Assembly: GCA_963281255.1 (NCBI GenBank)
Contig: OY725504.1
Location: forward strand, 1,736,001-1,800,000
DNA: 64,000 nucleotides
From: Aphrocallistes beatrix
Lineage: Eukaryota > Porifera > Hexactinellida > Sceptrulophora > Aphrocallistidae
Direction of reading: 5' to 3'
The translations under genes and the position numbers were made by a program. The notes below the pieces were generated by a model. It was given only the letters and a program-made list of their open reading frames with translations, was not told the DNA's origin and searched no databases. The number at the start of each line of letters is the position of its first letter. Position 1 is the first letter of the stretch. Positions 1 to 10,474 of the stretch are shown here, in pieces.

Positions 1-130
1 TGATGAGTCGACATTTTCGTCTGAGGTCAGAACTTACTGGAGCCATTGCCAAAAGACTACCCCATACCCAAAATCAGCTTTCTATGCTTGACAGTTTCTT
101 CAATCAATTCTTTACAGATATATATACATA

Positions 131-685
131 CAAGCGCGCTTCGCTTGCTTGCGCTGCGCGGCTGGCGGACACTTTGTGTCCGCCGGAGGCTCCCTTCGGT
201 CGCCTGGGGTCACATTGGTTATGTATAAAGGAGATAGCATCTCTAAATATGTCTGTCCTACTGTTATAATCGATATCACTCGAAAAAACACCAAATTTGT
301 CAATTTAAATTTTTTGATGCGTAATGATGACGTCATAACAGAGTGATGAGTCATCATTTTTTGATAATAGTTGGGTCATATGTGAGGTATGTTAGTATAC
401 AAATTTTATTGAAATTTCAGCCTTCTATCTCCAATAATGGCTGAGTTATGCTTGAATGACTGTATTGCTTAACTTTTTTAAATGTGACAATGACGTCATA
501 ATTCCATGATGAGTCAACATTTTCGTTTGAGCTCAGAACTTACTGGAGCCATAGCCAAAAGACTCTCACATGCCAAAAATCAGCTTTCTGCGCCTGGCAG
601 TTTCTTCAATCAATTCGTAACAGATATATATAAACTATATATATATATATATATACAGACATTAATCGAGTTTTAATAGTAAGGA
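131..685 (-). mobile_element. Family A copy A1, full length, Helitron-like
   Basis: It starts caagcgcgcttcgcttgc and ends with gagttttaatagtaagga. Read on the minus strand it runs from TCCTTACTATTAAAACTCG to GCGCGCTTG and is flanked by A on the left and T on the right, as in Helitron insertions. Near its GC end are the hairpins ggcggacac-ttt-gtgtccgcc and a gcctcc/ggtcgcc stem. A (TA)n tract lies near 636-655. The copy makes no protein; open frames across it are chance. The 5' end resembles known Helitron ends, but the CTTG 3' end is not the canonical CTRR, so the class is an inference. Confidence 0.65.
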
Positions 686-691
686 TATATA

Positions 692-1113
692 CAGTTCTGG
701 TCAAAAAGAATTGCTCAAAATCAATTGTTACAGTATAGTAGATGTCAAATAGTTTCGACGCACTAGATTGTTTCTTTCTTGCGAAATCATATACAGCTAA
801 AATGAATGGGTGTATCCAAAAAAGCGTAGGTGAAATCCTAAGGAAACATGGACTGATTTGCTCGGTAAGATATCTCACTATTCTGGGTAGGCCTCGTATC
901 ACAACCAAAAGGAAAGACAGCTTTATTAGTCAGAACAAGCTAAAAGGATCGATTTAAGACTGTTACTCAGAAAAGAACCGAAATATTATCAGAATATTCG
1001 CTAAAATATCCACTTCAACAGTCCAGAGAAGGCTACGAGGGGCGAGCAATGATTGTGAAAATCAATCTAATTTTGGGTAAACACATTTGAGCAATTCTTT
1101 TTGACCGGCAGTG
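692..1113 (+). mobile_element. Tc1-like element, internally deleted
   Basis: The terminal inverted repeats are CAGTTCTGGTCAAAAAGAAT on the left and the matching CACTGCCGGTCAAAAAGAAT on the right, flanked by TA at 690-691 and 1114-1115. This is the Tc1/mariner pattern. At 422 bp it is far shorter than a full Tc1 (about 1.6 kb), so most of the transposase is missing. It lies next to the end of A1 within A0. Confidence 0.8.
742..1080 (+). pseudogene. Tc1-like transposase, N-terminal fragment
   Basis: The open frame at 742-957 gives about 71 residues with a helix-turn-helix-like stretch and the block GRPRITTKRKDSF, close to the GRPRKTT element of Tc1 transposases. After a stop, the same region still reads STSTVQRRLR, the next conserved part of the Tc1 DNA-binding domain. 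The catalytic DDE domain is absent because the element is deleted internally. It cannot encode an active transposase. Confidence 0.7.
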
Positions 1114-1174
1114 TATATATGCACACATTAATCGAGTTTAAATAGTAAGGGTATAGTATGTATATATATATATA

Positions 1175-1651
1175 CAGTACCCGGACAAAAGTATTCGAAC
1201 ACCACATAAACCTACATACAAATAGTATTAAAGTGGATTTGTTCATAAAGGAATGTGTACTCAAACTGTTAGAAATACTCTATTTTTGATTTCTAATTCC
1301 TAATCTACACATTCTAATTACTCACAATTGAGATCCTCAACTCAGTTACTAACTCCCAAAATTATAAATATCTACTTTTGATACTTGATGCTACTTGTCT
1401 CGAGTCACAGCCATTATATATGATGGCGATTAGTGACACAAAGTGGCAGAGGTTGATAATTTTCTACATGAGAATTAGTATTTGTAGTGAAAGTTTCAAA
1501 AATTAGTAATTCGGATGTGTAGTTTACGAATCTGAAATCAAAAATAGAACATCTCTTCTGTTTTATTACATATTCCATTTTGAATAGATCCACTTTAATA
1601 CTATTTGTATGGAGGTTTTCGTGGTCGTCGAATACTTTTGTCCGGGTAGTG
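1175..1651. mobile_element. Family C MITE C1 (Tc1/mariner type foldback)
   Basis: The inverted ends read CAGTACCCGGACAAAAGTAT and its complement, with TA on both sides (1173-1174 and 1652-1653). The inversion continues inward through most of the 477 bp, making a foldback. The centre holds gtgacacaaagtggcag followed by ttgataatt, a core found in all seven C copies of this window. There is no coding capacity. Confidence 0.85.
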
Positions 1652-1652
1652 T

Positions 1653-1775
1653 ATATATATATCTGTAACGAATTGATTGAAGAAACTGCCAAGCGCAGAA
1701 AGCTGATTTTTGGCATGCGGGAGTCTTTTGGCTATAGCTCCACTAATTTTTGAGCTCAGACAAAAATGTCATCCA
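1653..1775 (+). mobile_element. Family A fragment, opposite orientation
   Basis: From the TA repeat the sequence reads ctgtaacgaattgattgaag, the reverse complement of the inner end of family A. It continues to the ctccactaatttttgagctc block and then stops matching. Only about 110 bp of the roughly 550-bp unit remain. Confidence 0.65.
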
Positions 1776-1905
1776 ACCACAATATGAAATCAAAACTAGC
1801 ACGGGGTACAACAGTTGGTTGATGTATACGAATGACATTATTGCGTACACGTGCACACCAATCATGTACATGAACTACAAATTCAACTAATCTTTTACTT
1901 TCAAG

Positions 1906-2106
1906 GTCTCTAAAGAAGATTTCTCACCCAATGTTACCTGATGAATCTAAATTATTTGGTAGAGATAATTCAATAGATTATGTTCTTTTAGCGGAGAAAA
2001 TCGAAGAGTTAATTCAAAGCATGACTGACTTCATTTCACCTGATGACACTAATTATTCGATTTTATATGACTCATTTACTAAAATCTCTACACTTCACTC
2101 TCAAGG
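1906..2106 (+). CDS. Candidate host exon, product unknown
   Basis: This 201-nt stretch is open in one frame with ordinary, non-repetitive composition. It begins SLKKISHPMLPDESKLFGRD and includes YVLLAEKIEELIQ and DDTNYSILYDSF. It follows a pyrimidine-rich tract ending ttttactttcaag and stops at CAAGG|GTAGGT, a good donor. An exon of 201 nt with the same phase at both ends could be skipped without a frame change. It matches none of the transposons here. No other exon of the gene is visible nearby, so it could be one exon of a gene with long introns or a lone relic. I do not recognise the protein. Confidence 0.45.
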
Positions 2107-2109
2107 GTA

Positions 2110-2394
2110 GGTGTTATTTGTTCATATCTTGAATTTGAATATAAGCATGCGTGCTCTTTATGTATCCTTTGTAATCAATTAAAACAAATTCAAAATCTCA
2201 CAATTTTCAGCATATCAAAATATCCCTAATGTCCCAGAACCTTTGATTGCTATATCTCTAGCATTTGGAATATTTTTGCTCTGTTTATGTAAATAATGGA
2301 GAAGGAATTATTTGCGTGTCACATAATTTCAAATATCTTTTGGATCATAAGATCTCAATCCTTTATTCTGATTCAGGACATCAGAAAGAATCTG
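2110..2394. other. AT-rich stretch, nothing recognised
   Basis: It is non-coding by eye. If 1906-2106 is an exon, this would be the start of the following intron. I see no repeat ends or open frames here. Confidence 0.5.
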
Positions 2395-3217
2395 TACAAA
2401 ATGGTTGAACTAATAAATGATCTGACTAAAATCATTAACGACGCAGAATAGTGCTTCGGGATGTATTACCAGCATATATAAATATGTAAATATGGTGTGG
2501 GTACTTTGACACCATATTTACATGTTGTTAAAAATTAGTTTAGTCATCATATGATTGTGCAATAGGTTATATTTGAGACAAATTTAGTGATTTTCAGGGG
2601 CTGTTTAAGGGCACCTCTATGTGTTTTTACTATAATTCTTTTCGTCTGGAATTGTGCTGTGAATGGGTTGATGCGGAAAATTTTGTTTTATTTCATGAAA
2701 TGTTGCTTTGGTCAGTTGAGGTCATATCTTGAAAACCGCAATAGCTAGACATTCACATTTAATTCTATTTTATTGTCAATGGACTACTTCTAATAAAGTC
2801 ATAATATAATTTTTCACGTCTAGATTCAATGGTTTACTAGTTATCAGACAAATTATCACTTTGGTCATAGTTTAGAAATTTATCTGATAACTCGAAAACC
2901 ATTGATCTAGACGTGGAATTTACATTATGGCTTTATCTGAAGTAGTCTCTTGGCTATCAAATAAGATCAAATTTGAATGCATATCTAAGATATTGCGCAA
3001 TCATATAATAACTAATATGATTATAAACAACGAATATGGGTACTTTGAACCCATATTTGTATATGCTGGAAATACATTCCGAAGCTCTATTCTGCGTCGT
3101 TAATGATTTTGGCAGATCGTGTATTATTTCAACCATCTTCGACTACATCCCTGGTCAGTGGCGTAGCTAGGGGGGGCGGGGGGGGGGGCGGCACTTGACC
3201 TTGTGTTTCATAAAATA

Positions 3218-4509
3218 CTTAGAGCATTCAATAAGTTCGTAACCCTACCTATCATTTCTTTGCTAGCCTTATTTAAAATCAGTTCTAGTGTGATTAAAAT
3301 ACATATCCATATTTAAACTCTATTTACTGTTTAGTTTATCTAAATTGATCAAATACTTGAGAAGTTACATCAATTTTACATTTGGCTGTTTGACTCACTG
3401 ATATTTATGGCATCAAAAATACCAGAAATTAATGTAGAGCATAGAGCCTATATTAAAATCAGGTCACTTCTTGGAGACACTCCGAGGAATATTTTCAATG
3501 ATCTATTCCGAGTTTATGGCCGTGATGCTTGTTCAGAATCTACCGTCAAGAAGTGGAGTATTCGTTTTCTTGAGGGGAGAGAGGCGATAGCAGATGACCC
3601 TCGGGCTGGAAGACCGGTTACGGCGACCACCACTAATAATATCTCTCTGATATCCAAAATGATTGAAGAAGAACCACATATCACGATTGAGGGTATTGCT
3701 AACCATGTTGACTTGTCATCGGGAACAGTTCATGAGATTTTGAGTTTGCATCTTGGCCTGAGGAAAGTTTGTTCCCGTTGGGTCCCGCATTTGCTTTCTG
3801 ACAGTCAAAAGAAGGCTCGATTGAATGCAGCTAAGTCTCTCCTGAAAATTTATGGTCATTGCAATGAAAGGCGATTATTCGAGATTTGTATAGGACATGA
3901 AACCTGGATACGGTTTTCAGAGCCATTACGTAAGGAACAGAATAGAGTATGGCTCCCGAAAGGCACAGATCCACTTGCAATCCCCCGTCCGGACCACTGG
4001 GGCCGCAAGGTTATGTACACGATATTCTTTGATGCATATGGCCCAGTGTGTCAAATTTGCACCCCCAAAGGGTAGGACTGTTACAGGAAACTTTTATGCA
4101 ACGGTGATACTTCCTGCTATAAAGAAACACTATCTAGAGCGTCGTCCAGGATGTGGACTCAGGGGGATAAAATTATTGCACGATAATGCCAGACCCCATA
4201 AATCGAAGCAGGTGAAGGACAAATTGGATTCCATGAGGCTTGTCGAATTATATCACTCTCCTTATAGTCCAGACATAGCACCCTGTGACTTTTGATGAGA
4301 GGATGCAACTTGGGAGGACAATTCAGCGGTACCTTAGAAACATCCCGGAAGAGGAGTATAAAAAGACATTTTATATGTGGGTAGAGCGGTTAAAGCTCGT
4401 AGTTAAGTACAAGGGAGATTACTTTGAACATTTAGTAATGTTTTGATATGATATAATATGTATTGCCCCTTTTTCCATACTGAGTTACGAACTTTTTGAA
4501 TGCCCTAAG
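3218..4509 (+). mobile_element. Mariner element M1
   Basis: The inverted ends cttagagcattcaataagtt and cttagggcattcaaaaagtt (right end, complemented) are flanked by TA at 3216-3217 and 4510-4511. The length of 1292 bp is typical of mariner. It carries one degenerate transposase gene. Confidence 0.9.
3407..4446 (+). pseudogene. Mariner transposase, degenerate (M1)
   Basis: It is a cut-and-paste transposase of the mariner D,D34D group. The N-terminal paired helix-turn-helix region starts at MASKIPEINVEHRAYIKIRS. SRWVPHLLS corresponds to the WVPHEL linker motif. HDNARPHKSKQVK and YSPDIAPCD carry the second and third acidic residues with 34 residues between them. The first catalytic Asp is His here (GHETW for GDETW). 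A one-base frame change lies near 4070, and about 30 residues after PCDF are deleted before the C-terminal block GDYFEHL. The copy is therefore inactive. Confidence 0.9.
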
Positions 4510-4979
4510 TATATATTGGTAAACTCAGAATTTTTCCAAGGTATTTTGAATTTGAACATGCTTTTTCCAGCTAATACGAGTATGAATAGTATTTTAAATT
4601 AACACACAAAACACACCACAAATTAAGTTAATACACTTGCCAAGTTGAGGTAGAAATATGTGTTGAGGGGCGGCATGAAATACATCCGCCCCGGGCGACA
4701 TAGGTATAAGCTACGCCTCTGTCCCTGGTCCATTTTTGAAATTTAGATGGCAGGCCTTATATACAGAGGGCTATGGCTCAACTATCTTCGAACGCATCCT
4801 TGGTCCATTTTTGAGATTTAAATGGCAGGCCCTATTTACAGATGGCCTAGTTAATTTTATGATCGATTTCACTCGAAAATCACAAATTTTGTTAATTTTC
4901 AAATTTTGGATGCTTAACAAACAGTTTGATGCATTGTCATTTTTTAATGAGTGTTGTATCACATTTGTGATATATTAAT

Positions 4980-5627
4980 ATACGCATTCTATTAAAATTT
5001 CAGCTTTCTTTCACCTAAAATGACTAAGTTATAATCGAAAAACTAAAATTTCTGATTATCAAAAGGGAAACTAAGTCGAAACTAAGTTTGAACATAGTTT
5101 TACTTAAATTGTTGCTAAAAAGTGGTCTGCTTCTCTAACCAGACTTAACTAGTAGATATTTCTAGCTGTTTAAATGATTATTTGATAATTGAAAGTAATT
5201 ACTGAAATGCTTATTTGCAACATGGAAAACTTAGATGATGAGTAGTGGCTACATTGATTTCGTGTCTCCAAATCATCATTATATGATTTGCTTATTTAAG
5301 TGATACATCAATACGTTGAGTTTGCATTTACTTGGTTGTATTTGCAGGTTTGACAAAATAATTCTATATTGATCACAATCATGAATGCTAGAGTTATACC
5401 AAAAATATAAATGATAGCTAATTTGCGGATATCAATTTTTATGAAGTAATATTAATATTTACATTTTGAGCTTTCAATCAACTTTCCTATTGTAGTGGCG
5501 ATGATAGCCCGCACTAAAAATTTTCTCCAATGAGATTTCACATCTAGTTGACAAAACTAAGTTAAAACTGAGTTTAGACTAAGTTGAAGCAAAGCAAAAA
5601 CTAAATTTTGAAATAAATTTTCCAAAG
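4980..5627. other. Non-coding AT-rich flank with repeated aactaagt-type words
   Basis: Short words such as gaaactaagtttgaac and taagttaaaactgagttt recur at about 5065-5110 and 5555-5600, and a mirror version appears at 7575-7640 beyond the TTAA element. This may be an older repeat into which that element inserted. There is no gene. Confidence 0.35.
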
Positions 5628-5631
5628 TTAA

Positions 5632-7566
5632 GGATACCGCCCTCGAAAAACATTGCCTAGCGTAAAAAAAAACGGCAAAACTTTTTATTGCTAATCTCAT
5701 TGTATTAATGATCGGTCTACCATCTGATAGCACTATTTGGACGGTATTTTTTATTATTTTTTGTGAGATAACCCCCTGAAGTTTAGCGTTAATAAAAATT
5801 GAAAAATTATTGAAGGTTTTTAACTCATTTGTCTATTAGTTTATAACTTATCTGATATTTTTTTAACTATACGGACTATAACATTGTTTTGGCACCTTTG
5901 GACATTATATAACACAAAGATTTAAAAGAATGGGCAAATAAAATCCAAACAAAATAGCTCTATAAGGGAGTTCATTTATATAATACTCGGGAAATCGCAT
6001 GTTTGATCTCAGATATTTAGCGATCACTGGGTCAAAAATAAAATTCTGATCGTTTCAAAAAAAAATTATTCGGATTCGACCATTATTTCTTGAGATATCG
6101 CTTATTATAGGTAAAGTTCGGACATTATATCCCTCTAAGGTTCCGAAAGAGTCCGATGTCATATCTTAAAAACTATTATAGATATATAATATATTATATT
6201 CTTAAATAAAAGAATATATGCGAAAATATATAGGTTCCTCGAACATTGCTTTGTCAAAAAATGAATAATTCTCGACTTATCATTGATTTAATTGTTATAC
6301 AAATTCTATGGAGAACTTTGAATCTATTAGAAAATGGCGAATCTAATCATCAAATATGTGTCCAAATTTAGCTATTATGTTAAATAATGAGTAGAATTGT
6401 CGTTAATAATGTCTACAGAAAAATTGAAGAGCTTTTGATCATTATTTTGAAAGTTCTGGCCTTGGACCTCGCAGATTCGGTCAAAACCCCCCCATTTTGG
6501 TCCAAAAAGAGATGTCTCTTTATCTCTTCAAATATGAGTCCAAATTCTTAGTTCTCACTTCCTAATATACTTTTTATGAATGTGCATATATGAATATTTG
6601 ATAATAATTGCACTACATCCTATGGAATGATAAGTTTTAGATTTTTGTCACATGATGACGTTTTCAAAAATCCTAACTTCGAAACTAAAAGTCGTAGACT
6701 TTAGCTCTAACTTCCTAATATACTTTTTAGAAGCTTTTTATTCATTCTAAACTGATAGATTGTACTTAGCAGTGCCAGGAATATGACTTATTATTTAAAA
6801 TTATCTCAAAATACTCGGAGTTTGGGGCCTCACGGAATTTAGTGGATTTTCAGGGTACTTTTGCTATTTTTTATAAATATTTGGTTCTATTTTACCTAAA
6901 TCAGCAATATGAATGCGAATAAATGTCTGTGAATGCATTTGTTCATTATTAATAACTCATTTTCCATTCTTCTTAACACCTAAACTTAAAATCTCTATAT
7001 CTCGGGACTATTAAAATTTCAAAATTGACCGTCTTTACATAATTATTTCTCAAATTTGGTTTGAGATAGAAGTTTGAACATTTCAAGAGTTGTTCCATAT
7101 CATTAGGCGATGAACGTAGGACCACCATTTTTTTGAGATATTCTTACTCGGTGATTTTATTCCTGATTTCCCCCAAAAAACAGACATTTTTCGCCGTTTT
7201 ATGGCCTTTTTTTTTCAGACCCCGTTCAAATTTACAATTTTTGTCATTTTAACTTTTTTCTGGTCCAGTGAAGTTACAAATATGGCAAACTATCTATGAT
7301 TCGATTTTGGAAGCATTTGCTTCATTGGTTTGTCCTAAACAATTCTTAGAGTGCTCAAATTTCTACCATTAAGATGTGCTAGCGGAAAACGAAAAAATCA
7401 GACTTTGAATCACTGTATCTCAAAAACTAGAAATGAGAATCAAAAACGGTCTGGATTGTGCTAGTATTTCTTGATGGAGATACCTCCCCACGCTTAACAT
7501 CTCTTATAGCTCTACTTTCATCGTATGCTGTAATACAAATCATGTGTTTTTTCGAGGGCGGTATCC
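5632..7566. mobile_element. TTAA-site DNA transposon I1, non-autonomous, Kolobok-like
   Basis: The ends are GGATACCGCCCTCGAAAAA on the left and its complement on the right, flanked by TTAA at 5628-5631 and 7567-7570. TTAA duplications occur in piggyBac and Kolobok elements. Ends starting GG favour Kolobok over piggyBac (CCC). The 1935 bp hold no credible frame. A word including acttcctaatatacttttta occurs twice inside (about 6550 and 6710). A second right end lies at 63045-63559. Confidence 0.75.
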
Positions 7567-7802
7567 TTAAGGGGACTTAGCAAAAACTCACCCTAGACTT
7601 GGTTTTGACTTAGTTTCGAATTAGTTTAAGTTTAGGAAATAAGGTCCACGAGACTTTGATGGCTTTGACAGTTGTATAGAGTAATTTGGATTGATTATGT
7701 AGAATATGCACCATGATCCTTTGTCTGTCAGCTTGAGCAATTTGTGTGGTCTGCTTGCGCCTCGGGGCCAAACTCAATAATTTGAAAATTGTTTTTAATA
7801 CT

Positions 7803-7885
7803 TACAAGCGCGCTCCGCGGCTGGCGGACACTTTGTGTCCGCTGGAGGCGCCCTATGGGCGCCTATGGTTCATTATTTATTGGTA
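7803..7885 (-). mobile_element. Family A fragment (GC-hairpin end only)
   Basis: It starts acaagcgcgctccgcggctg and keeps the hairpins ggcggacac-ttt-gtgtccgc and ggcgccc-tat-gggcgcc. The rest of the unit is missing. In the second hairpin both arms are intact although the loop differs from other copies. Confidence 0.65.
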
Positions 7886-8194
7886 TGCATATTGGAAAAT
7901 ATTTTAAATGTACCTCAAATTTGTTATATTTATTACAACTTATATATTATTTTAAATATTTCAGAAATAGTCGACATTTTGTCTGTGTTTAGAACTCTGT
8001 TCGCTGGACTTTTCTTTAATTCGTTATAGTGATTGAAAATCTATATTCAATCAATGTACTCATGAATTTCAACATATCAATTATTCATCACGATCAATTG
8101 TGTATAGATATTCATCAAATTTCAGTCATTAGTCTAAAGAAACAGTATATATACACTCTCCAAAGTTAGTAAACATCTGATTGTTATCATAAAA
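7886..8194. other. Unassigned AT-rich sequence
   Basis: It lies between an A fragment and mariner M2. I see no repeat ends, splice-flanked frame or RNA gene. Confidence 0.4.
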
Positions 8195-8196
8195 TA

Positions 8197-9534
8197 CTAC
8201 GGGCGTTCAATAAGTTCTAGGCCCTACCTTCTTATTATGTCTGTAGTGCAATTGAATCCAAGTATTTGCATTAATAATGAACCTTAGACGATTTTCTATT
8301 CAGATCTACTTCATTTCAAAGCCTACTATATTTAGTTTCCAAATTATAGCCTATTCTATTTATCCTGTTTTGACCATCTTTGTTTTTTCCAACGAAAAAT
8401 GGCATCCAATTTGAAACTCGAGCAACGTGCTTCTATCAAAATTCGCACGCTTCTTGGTATTGGTCCAAAAGACATTCTAATAGACTTTGAAATAGTTTAT
8501 AGAGATGCTAGCCTTTCATATATCACTGTGAAGGAGTGGGCCAAACGCTTTCGTGAGGGACAGGAGTCGATAGACGATGACTATCGGAGCGGGCGCCCCA
8601 AATCCGCCGTCACCAGTGGGAATACCTTGGAAATTGGATGGATGGTGGAAGAAGACCCCCATATCACTGTTGACGAGTTAGCTATGCATGTGGGGATTTC
8701 AACGGGAGCTGCTCATGCCATCCTTATCGATGAACTGAATGTTACGAAGGTTTGTTCCAGGTGGATCCCGCATTCACTCACAAAGGCCCAAAAAGATCGT
8801 CGGGTTATGTGTGCACAAAAGTTACTTTCCGAGTACCAGGATGCTGATCCACGAAGGTTATCTGAAATCATACCGGTGATGAGACATGGATACGATATAA
8901 TGAACCACAATCCAAGGAAAGAAAAAAAGTTTGGGTGCTTAAGGGAGAGCGGCCTCCAGTTAACCCGAGGCCAGATTTCAGAGATCAGAAGGTCCTATAC
9001 TCAATTTTCTTTGATGCACATGGTCCAGTTGCCCAGATAATTATTCCCAAAGGAAGCACAATCACAGGGGACTTTTACGTCAATAGTTGCTTATCAGAGG
9101 TTGAAAAACATTATTGGGAGCGGAGACCAAAGTCAGGTACACGGGGCCTGAGATTATTGCACGATAATGCACGGCCGCATAAGACAAAGCTGGTCAAGGA
9201 AGAATTGGATAGAATGAGAGTCATTGAGCTAGATCATCCAGCCTACTCACCTGATCTAGCTCCCTGTGACTTCTGGCTCTTTGCAAAGTTAAAGAAAGAC
9301 CTTGCAGGGAAACATTTTCAGAGCAGGATCGACCTAGGAAATGCTGTTTGGAGATCCCTAAAAGCCATTCCACCCGAAGACTATAAAAATGTATTTTTCG
9401 AATGGTTGACTCGTCTAGAACGTGTTGTAGATTGTAAGGGTGATTATTTCGAGAAAATGTGAAAATTATAGCTTGATATTCTGAATAGTTTCAAAATTAT
9501 AGGGTAGGGCCGAGAACTTATTGAACACCCGTAG
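8197..9534 (+). mobile_element. Mariner element M2, near-intact
   Basis: The inverted ends ctacgggcgttcaataagtt and (complemented) ctacgggtgttcaataagtt are flanked by TA (8195-8196 and 9535-9536). At 1338 bp it is a full-length mariner. It is the youngest-looking of the three mariners here, because its transposase carries only one visible break. Confidence 0.92.
8399..9462 (+). pseudogene. Mariner transposase with a single frameshift (M2)
   Basis: The mariner D,D34D transposase starts at MASNLKLEQRASIKIRTLL and ends GDYFEKM. All catalytic residues are present: TGDETW (from 8872), HDNARPHK and YSPDLAPCD, with 34 residues between the last two Asp. SRWIPHSLT matches the WVPHEL motif. The first frame runs from 8399; the second takes over just before TGDETW, around 8868-8872, so one base has been gained or lost. 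No other stop lies in the roughly 350-residue gene. It is inactive as read, unless the shift is a sequencing error. Confidence 0.9.
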
Positions 9535-9703
9535 TATGTATATTCCGTCTTCATACAGATCTTCTCATTCCACGTGTTTGTATAAATACATCAAGCATCA
9601 GAGATATCTAACCTTCTATAAGAGAGAAAATTGACCAATATGTCATTTATTCTAACTGATTCAATGTAATCGTACAATACTTCAGTTTTAAAATGTGTAT
9701 ATA

Positions 9704-10165
9704 CACTAAGCGGACAAAAGTATTTCAACACTTAATTATTTCGCATACAAATAATGCTAATTCGGATTATTTCATGAAGGGCAATACGTTCAAATTCAAA
9801 AAGTCTTTTCAGATTTGAAATCTATACATTCAAATTAGTCATAGTTGAACATAACTAATAAATTACCCAACTCTATGAACAATCTTATCAGGCTGAGCCA
9901 CCATAAGTAATTCATTGCCATCATGTATAGTGGTCAAAATGGGTGTATGTGACATAAAGTGGCACTGATTGATAATTACAAAAAGGAATGAATGATTAAT
10001 TAGAAAATTCAACTCTAACTAATTTGAATGAGTATTATTCGAATCTGGAATCCGATTAGCTGTATCCCATACCGTTTAGAAATAACCCGCTTCATGAATA
10101 GACGCATTTTAGTATTAATTGTATGGAAAAGAATCAAGTGTTGAAATACTTTTGTCCGCTTAGTG
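9704..10165. mobile_element. Family C MITE C2
   Basis: The inverted ends CACTAAGCGGACAAAAGTAT and its complement are flanked by TA (9702-9703 and 10166-10167). It is a foldback of 462 bp with the shared core gtgacataaagtggcact followed by ttgataatt. Confidence 0.85.
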
Positions 10166-10474
10166 TACTTCCCTTGAACATTGATTAGTTTCCCAGTTAA
10201 CCCAAAGTAATGGGAGATAACTGTTCATGTTTTAATCTAATATAGATATATGTGTAAGAATCTAAAAGAGAGAATAATAATTGAAAGTCGACTAATTAAA
10301 ATGTTTATTTATAGGATAGGGCTTGCCTATCAACAACTCACATTTTATTTCAAAATACACATGTCAAACATTCGATAGAAACATTTTTTTTTTTTAATAG
10401 TAGATCTAATACTTACATTTCATTCTTCATTTTTCTTTTGCTAAGAAGTAATATTGATATAAATTTTATATTTA
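10166..10474. other. Unassigned AT-rich sequence
   Basis: There is a poly-T run at about 10385-10400 and no gene, repeat end or exon-like frame. Confidence 0.4.

Larger units (their letters stand above)
1..1152 (-). mobile_element. Family A copy A0 (Helitron-like, non-autonomous), split by later insertions
   Basis: The first 130 bases match the inner part of family A (the stretch ending in ttcttcaatcaattctttac). The matching outer end, cattaatcgagtttaaatag, appears at about 1125-1148. Between them lie a whole second A copy (131-685) and a Tc1-like element (692-1113). A0 was therefore interrupted inside its TA microsatellite. Its GC-hairpin end lies left of the window. Confidence 0.6.
3156..4721. 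mobile_element. hAT-like element inserted in B1, itself carrying a mariner
   Basis: The terminal repeats are CAGTGGCGTAGCT on the left and AGCTACGCCTCTG on the right (12 of 13 matching). The 8-bp target duplication tccctggt is exact at 3148-3155 and 4722-4729. Both are hAT hallmarks. Without the mariner it is only about 270 bp, so it is a non-autonomous element. A G-rich run follows the left end. Confidence 0.88.
2395..4772. mobile_element. Family B palindromic element B1, interrupted by a hAT
   Basis: The arms mirror each other around about 2860. The left arm reads ggatgtattaccagcatata and the right arm tatatgctggaaatacattc. The element resumes after the hAT insertion at 4722 and ends near agatggcaggccttatatac at about 4745-4765. 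The outer left end has eroded. A second copy of only the right tip (catccttggtccatttttga and on) follows at 4775-4850. Confidence 0.75.

Noticed and set aside
131-240. GC hairpins resembling bacterial terminators or integron sites
   Set aside because: They recur as part of family A at many places and lie at its terminus. All surrounding genes are eukaryotic transposons.
112-357. Several 60-100 residue frames across family A copies (also at 10813, 36107, 58550)
   Set aside because: They recur only because the repeat recurs, on both strands, and shift with its small length changes. There is no codon pattern.
3171-3191. G-rich run as a functional quadruplex
   Set aside because: It is the usual subterminal sequence of CAGTGGCG-type hAT elements (also at 63870). 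No regulatory context is visible.
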